A DNA stretch of 64,000 nucleotides, from assembly GCA_030530145.1 (NCBI GenBank), contig JAUMVN010000007.1:1-64000 (forward strand). The letters are read 5' to 3'. Made by a program: the position numbers and the translations under genes. Shown here one piece after another: positions 53,420 to 64,000 of this stretch (position 1 is the stretch's first letter; the number at the start of each line of letters is the position of its first letter). Source of the stretch: Coriobacteriia bacterium. Lineage in GTDB: Bacteria; Actinomycetota; Coriobacteriia; Coriobacteriales; Atopobiaceae. A model generated the notes under the pieces. That model was given only the letters and a program-made list of their open reading frames with translations. It made no database searches and was not told the origin of the DNA.

Positions 53420-56335
53420 CTACTTCTGCTTGCCGGGCTTGTTCTTATTGCCATGGAGTAGCAGCTTGATGCCGCGCTTGGCCGCGTGCGGGAGGATCGC
53501 GCCCATCTTCTTCTCGGACGCGACCATCGTGGAGCACGCCGGGTTGTCGCGCTCCAGGTGGATGGCGTCGAACTCGCAGCGCGTGGTGCACAGGCCGCAG
53601 CCGATGCAGCGGTTGGCGTCGACGATGCTCGCGCCGCACTTGAGGCAGCGGGCGCACTCGGTCTTGACCTGCTCCTCGGTGAAGGTGTGGCGCGTGTCGG
53701 TCCAGTCGTGCAGAATCGTCTTGACGTGGTCGACCTTGGGCTGCTGGCGGCCGGCGTGGTCGTAGCCGTTGGGGTCGACCATGATGTCGGCCTTGTTCAG
53801 CTCCACATAGTGCAGCTGGTTGCGGCCGATGGTGAGCGAGCCCTTCTGCACGTAGCGGTGGATGGAGGTCGCGGCCTCGTGACCGGCGGCGATGGCGTCG
53901 ATCACGAACTTGGGGCCGGTGTAGACGTCGCCGCCGACGAAGATGTCGGGCTCGGCGGTCTGATAGGTCTTGGGGTCGGCGACGGCGCCGTTGCCGCGGC
54001 CGAGCTCGACCTTGGAGCCGGCAAGAAGCTCGCCCCACTCGATGCTCTGGCCGATGGAGAGAATCACGTTGTCGCAGGCGACGGTCACGGTGTCGGCCTC
54101 GTCGTAGACGGGGGCGAAGCGGTGGTTCTCGTCATAGGCGCTCGTGCAGCGCTTGAACGTGACGCCGGTCACGTGGCCGTCCTCGCCGACCTCGATCTTC
54201 GCGGGGCCCCAGCCGTTCTTGATGGCGACGCCCTCCTCGGTGGCCTCGTCGATCTCCTCGGGCAGGGCCGGCATCTCGTCGAGCTGCTCCAGGCAGTACA
54301 TGGAGACCTCGGGCGAGCCGCAGCGGACGCTCACGCGCGCGGCGTCGATGGCCACGTTGCCGCCGCCGATGACGACCGTGGTGCCCTTGGCCTCGTGGTC
54401 GGGGTCGTCCAGCGCGGCGCGCAGGAAGTCGACGGCCGTGAGCACGCCCTCGGCGTCCTCGCCCGGCACGCCCGCGCGGCGGCCGCCCTGGCAGCCGATG
54501 GCCACGTAGAAGGCAACGAAGCCCTGCTCGCGCAGCTCGGCGAGCGTCACGTCGCGGCCCACCTCGACGCCGCAGCGGATCTCGACGCCCATCTGGCGCA
54601 GGACGTCGATCTCGGCCGCGACGACGTCCTTGGCCAGCTTGTAGGCCGGGATGCCGTAGGTCATCATGCCGCCGGGCAGCGGGTTCTTCTCGAAGACCAC
54701 GGGGTTGTAGCCCTTGTCCGCCAGGCAGTAGGCGCAGGAGAGGCCCGCAGGGCCGGCGCCGATGATGGCGACCTTCTGCTTGAAGCGGCCGCGCATGGAG
54801 GGGATAGTCGGCACCGGGACGTAGCGGGTCTCGGCGTCGAGGTCCTTCTCGGCGATGAACTTCTTGACCTCGTCGATTGCCACGGCCTCGTCGACGGTGC
54901 CGCGCGTGCAGGCCTCCTCGCAACGGCGGTTGCAGACGCGCCCGCACACGGCCGGGAAGGGGTTCGCGCGCTTGATCAGGCCGAGCGCCTCGGTGTAGCG
55001 GCCCTGGGCGGCCATGCGCAGGTAGCCCTGGACGGGGACGTGCGCCGGGCAGGCCACCTTACAGGGCGCGGTGCCGGTCTCGTGGCACTCGATGCGGTTG
55101 TGGTCCTTGTAGTCCCAGTCCCAGTCATCCTCGCCCCAGTGGTTGTCGTCGGGCAGGGGCTGGATGGGGTACTCCACCTTGCCGTTCTTCGTGCAGAGCT
55201 TCTGGCCGAGCTTGGGCGCGCCGGCCGGGCAGACCTCCACGCAGGCACCGCAGGCCACGCACTTGGCCTCATCGACGTGGGCCACGTAGGCCGAGCGGCT
55301 CATGTTCGGGGTGTTGAACAGCTGAGAAGTGCGCAGGGCGTGGCAGACGTTCACCTGGCAGTTGCAGATGGCGAAGATCTTGTCCTCGCCGTCGATGTTC
55401 GTGATCTGGTGGACGAAGCCGTTCTTCTCGGCGCGGAGAAGGGTCTCGATGACCTGGTCATAGGTGATGAAGTGGCCCTTGCCCGTCTCGACCAGGTAGT
55501 CGGCCATGTCGCCCACGCCGATGCACCAGTCCTGCGGGTCATCGGAACTGCCGGCCCCGCGGGCGCGCTCGCCCAAGCGACAGGAGCAAGCGCCGGCGGC
55601 GTAACGGTCGTACTTCTTGAGCCAGTGTGAGATGTGCTCGATGTCGGCCGACTGGTTGACGTGGGCGATGGACTTCTCGACGGGGATGACGTGCATGCCG
55701 ATGCCCGCGCCGCCGGGCGGGACCATCTTGGTCACCTTGGTCAGCGGCAAAAAGGCCATGCGCTCGAAGAAGCTGCCGAGCTCCGGGTGCTCCTCGAGCT
55801 GCTTCTGGTTCATGAGCGTGAACTCGGCGCAGCCGGGCACGTACATGGGCAGGACGTACTGCTTCTCGTGCGCGGGGTTCTCCCAGTTGTACTCGAGGAT
55901 GCCCTTGACGGACATGGAATCCAGGAGCTCCTGGACCTTGGCCTCGGGCATGCCGGACTTCTTGACCAGCTCAGGCAAGGTGATAGGCACGCGCATCTTG
56001 ATGTGCGCGCAGAGCTCGGCCTCGTCGTTGGTCATAACGGAGGCGAGGCCCCAGTAGTCGGGGTCGTCGGCGCTGGTCTTGTTGCCGATGCGGTCGGTGA
56101 TCTTCGACGCGGTGGCAAGAACCGCCGGCTTCAGCGGCTCGGAGGCCGCGGGGCCGGGAGTGTTACGGTCTTCGTTCGTCCAGGTGGTAAAGGTGTCGAC
56201 CTCCTGGAAGTAGTCCTCAGCCAGGATGCGGTGCGGCTCGCCGGCCGGGTTCGTGGTCGGGATGACGTTGCGGGCCGCGATCTCCTCGTCGGTGAGCGTG
56301 CCCCGCATCGGGTTCTCGTTCAGGTCTACGGACAT
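53420..56335 (-). CDS. Large Fe-S flavoprotein, GltD-like with N-terminal HTH/ferredoxin module
   Basis: The 971-aa protein is a multi-domain electron-transfer enzyme. Residues ~103-345 contain a winged-helix-like segment (ITLPELVKKSGMPEAKVQEL) and scattered Cys (ACSCRLGE, AICNCQVNVC). A ferredoxin 4Fe-4S motif CVACGACVEVCP lies at ~359-370. Residues ~425-900 are GltD-like: Cys-rich CKVACPAHVP and CGRVCNRRCEEAC, FAD loop GAGPAGLSCAYCLADKG (~526) and a nucleotide loop GGGNVAIDAARVS (~645). The C-terminus has further clusters, CARCLKCG and CIGCGLCTTRCEF. It lies between hypB and hypA, suggesting a tie to hydrogen or nickel-enzyme metabolism. The exact reaction is unknown. Confidence 0.85.
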   Translation of the reverse strand: MSVDLNENPMRGTLTDEEIAARNVIPTTNPAGEPHRILAEDYFQEVDTFTTWTNEDRNTPGPAASEPLKPAVLATASKITDRIGNKTSADDPDYWGLASVMTNDEAELCAHIKMRVPITLPELVKKSGMPEAKVQELLDSMSVKGILEYNWENPAHEKQYVLPMYVPGCAEFTLMNQKQLEEHPELGSFFERMAFLPLTKVTKMVPPGGAGIGMHVIPVEKSIAHVNQSADIEHISHWLKKYDRYAAGACSCRLGERARGAGSSDDPQDWCIGVGDMADYLVETGKGHFITYDQVIETLLRAEKNGFVHQITNIDGEDKIFAICNCQVNVCHALRTSQLFNTPNMSRSAYVAHVDEAKCVACGACVEVCPAGAPKLGQKLCTKNGKVEYPIQPLPDDNHWGEDDWDWDYKDHNRIECHETGTAPCKVACPAHVPVQGYLRMAAQGRYTEALGLIKRANPFPAVCGRVCNRRCEEACTRGTVDEAVAIDEVKKFIAEKDLDAETRYVPVPTIPSMRGRFKQKVAIIGAGPAGLSCAYCLADKGYNPVVFEKNPLPGGMMTYGIPAYKLAKDVVAAEIDVLRQMGVEIRCGVEVGRDVTLAELREQGFVAFYVAIGCQGGRRAGVPGEDAEGVLTAVDFLRAALDDPDHEAKGTTVVIGGGNVAIDAARVSVRCGSPEVSMYCLEQLDEMPALPEEIDEATEEGVAIKNGWGPAKIEVGEDGHVTGVTFKRCTSAYDENHRFAPVYDEADTVTVACDNVILSIGQSIEWGELLAGSKVELGRGNGAVADPKTYQTAEPDIFVGGDVYTGPKFVIDAIAAGHEAATSIHRYVQKGSLTIGRNQLHYVELNKADIMVDPNGYDHAGRQQPKVDHVKTILHDWTDTRHTFTEEQVKTECARCLKCGASIVDANRCIGCGLCTTRCEFDAIHLERDNPACSTMVASEKKMGAILPHAAKRGIKLLLHGNKNKPGKQK

Positions 56336-56450
56336 CTTTTCTCTCCTTTATACGAGCGGCCACTCCCCCAAGCAGCTCGCTGTGTTGCGAATAAGCGCCA
56401 GCTCAAAGGCGCTACGGCGCGCTGTGCGACCAGCCGCGCCGGACGGCACG

Positions 56451-57122
56451 TTAGGCCTGCTTCCAAGCGGCGACCTCGGCGCGCAGCCAGTCGTACCACT
56501 CGCCCATGCCCTCGCCCGTCTTCGCGCAGATCGGGATCACGCGGGCCTTCGGGTTGCGCATGGCCACGTTGGCGCGGCATTTCTCGAGGTCGAAGTCGAA
56601 GTAGGGCGCCACGTCGATCTTGTTCACGAGGACCACGTCGCAGACCTGGAACATGAGCGGGTACTTGAGCGGCTTGTCATCGCCCTCGGGCACGCTCAGG
56701 ATGCAGGCGTTCTTGCAGGCGCCGGTGTCGAACTCGGCGGGGCACACGAGGTTGCCCACGTTCTCGAGGAAGATGAGGTCGGCGTCGGAGGCTGCCAGGC
56801 CGTCGAGGCCCTGCTGGCACATGCCGGCGTCCAGGTGGCACATGCCGCCCGTGTGGAGCTGGATAGTCTTCGCGCCGAGCCGGGCGATGGTCGCGGCGTC
56901 GACGTCGGAGTCGATGTCGGCCTCCATGACGGCGAGCTTGAGCTCGGGCGCCAAGGCCTCGATGGTGCGGGAAAGGGTGGTCGTCTTGCCGGAGCCGGGC
57001 GAGCTCATGAGGTTGAGCAGGTACTGGCCCCGCGCCTTGAGCCCTTCTCGCACGGCATCCGCCTCGCGGTCGTTGTCGGCAAAGACGGACTGCTTGATCT
57101 CGAGTACGCGGTACTCCTCCAC
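56451..57122 (-). CDS. hypB: Hydrogenase/nickel maturation GTPase HypB
   Basis: The 223-aa GTPase powers Ni insertion into NiFe enzymes. P-loop LMSSPGSGKTTTLSRTI (~38-54), MEADIDSDVDA (~75) and LVNKIDVAPYF (~165) are typical. The metal-binding CHLDAGMC (~105) is present. It lacks the His-rich or CxxCGC N-terminal extension of storage-type HypB. I start at GTG 57122 with GGGGAG upstream; a TTG at 57146 has no site. A promoter with a palindromic -35 lies just upstream. Confidence 0.93.
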   Translation of the reverse strand: MEEYRVLEIKQSVFADNDREADAVREGLKARGQYLLNLMSSPGSGKTTTLSRTIEALAPELKLAVMEADIDSDVDAATIARLGAKTIQLHTGGMCHLDAGMCQQGLDGLAASDADLIFLENVGNLVCPAEFDTGACKNACILSVPEGDDKPLKYPLMFQVCDVVLVNKIDVAPYFDFDLEKCRANVAMRNPKARVIPICAKTGEGMGEWYDWLRAEVAAWKQA

Positions 57123-57158
57123 GGCTCTCCCCTCGTCGCGGCACAAATAAACAATTTG

Positions 57159-57190
57159 AGTATAGCGATGTCCGTTGACACCCTGTCAAC
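57159..57190 (-). promoter_or_regulatory. hypB promoter with palindrome over the -35
   Basis: On the - strand TATACT (57159-57164) is a good -10. The palindrome GTTGACAGGGTGTCAAC (57174-57190) provides a TTGACA 19 bp upstream, slightly long. The symmetric 7-bp halves suggest a repressor or activator site. Confidence 0.5.
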
Positions 57191-57233
57191 CCTTATCGGC
57201 GAGCGGCCCCATCGGCTGGCGGCAGGTCGTCGC

Positions 57234-57265
57234 AAAAAAGGGCGGCCCCGGATGGGACCGCCCTT
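57234..57265 (-). terminator. Terminator after rpoC
   Basis: AAGGGCGG pairs with CCGCCCTT (with flanking CC/GG) across a short loop and is followed on the - strand by a run of T (plus-strand A run 57234-57239), 24 bp after rpoC. Confidence 0.85.
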
Positions 57266-57288
57266 GGCAGTGCTATGGAGCCTTGAGG

Positions 57289-61725
<4,437 letters not shown>

Positions 61726-61727
61726 AG

Positions 61728-64000
<2,273 letters not shown>

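Overview
The window is high-GC, densely coded DNA from an anaerobic actinobacterium, most likely class Coriobacteriia (Collinsella-like). This placement is inferred, not searched. It rests on a complete str/S10/spc/alpha ribosomal supercluster beside rpoB-rpoC, an NfnA/NfnB pair and rubrerythrin (anaerobic redox economy), a type II fatty-acid operon with a fused AccD-AccA, Ni-maturation genes around a very large Fe-S flavoprotein, and a membrane-embedded LuxR regulator of a kind common in Coriobacteriia.

Layout. 1-8.2 kb (+ strand): an unrecognised protein with a nuclease-like C-terminus, galE, a polyprenyl diphosphate synthase, a cytosolic peptidoglycan-binding-domain protein, tRNA-Gln (- strand), then glmU, prs and pth. 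8.3-11.5 kb (-): rubrerythrin and nfnAB. 11.7-16.1 kb: three family 2 glycosyltransferases and a membrane-anchored protein, probably for surface polysaccharide. 16.1-18 kb (-): a putative Mn/metal permease and truA. 18-33.9 kb (-): the ribosomal block read from rplC to rplQ, including secY, adk, map, infA and rpoA. 34.5-43.8 kb (-): the FASII/acetyl-CoA carboxylase operon (fabH-acpP-fabK-fabD-fabG-fabF-accB-fabZ-accC-accDA), with birA (biotin ligase, which would charge AccB) divergent on the + strand. 44.9-48.3 kb (-): rpsL-rpsG-fusA-rpsJ. 48.7-50.6 kb (+): an ABC permease/ATPase pair. 50.7-57.1 kb (-): a tandem membrane-LuxR protein and a hypB / Fe-S flavoprotein / hypA group. 57.3 kb to the end (-): rpoC and the 3' part of rpoB.

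Two arrangements stand out. First, rpsJ sits after fusA but is separated from rplC by about 11 kb holding the FASII operon and birA. That block is bracketed by two same-orientation copies of a dispersed palindrome-rich element (34.1 and 44.8 kb). Second, the intergenic spaces hold several families of long inverted repeats in which a conserved core lies between self-complementary arms that differ from copy to copy. One pair sits inside the ribosomal operon, in an unusual 432-bp rplX-rplE gap, and its two 42-nt cores differ by paired, compensatory changes. No transposase, integrase, CRISPR array or phage gene was seen. These repeats and the tandem LuxR protein are the best candidates for something undescribed.
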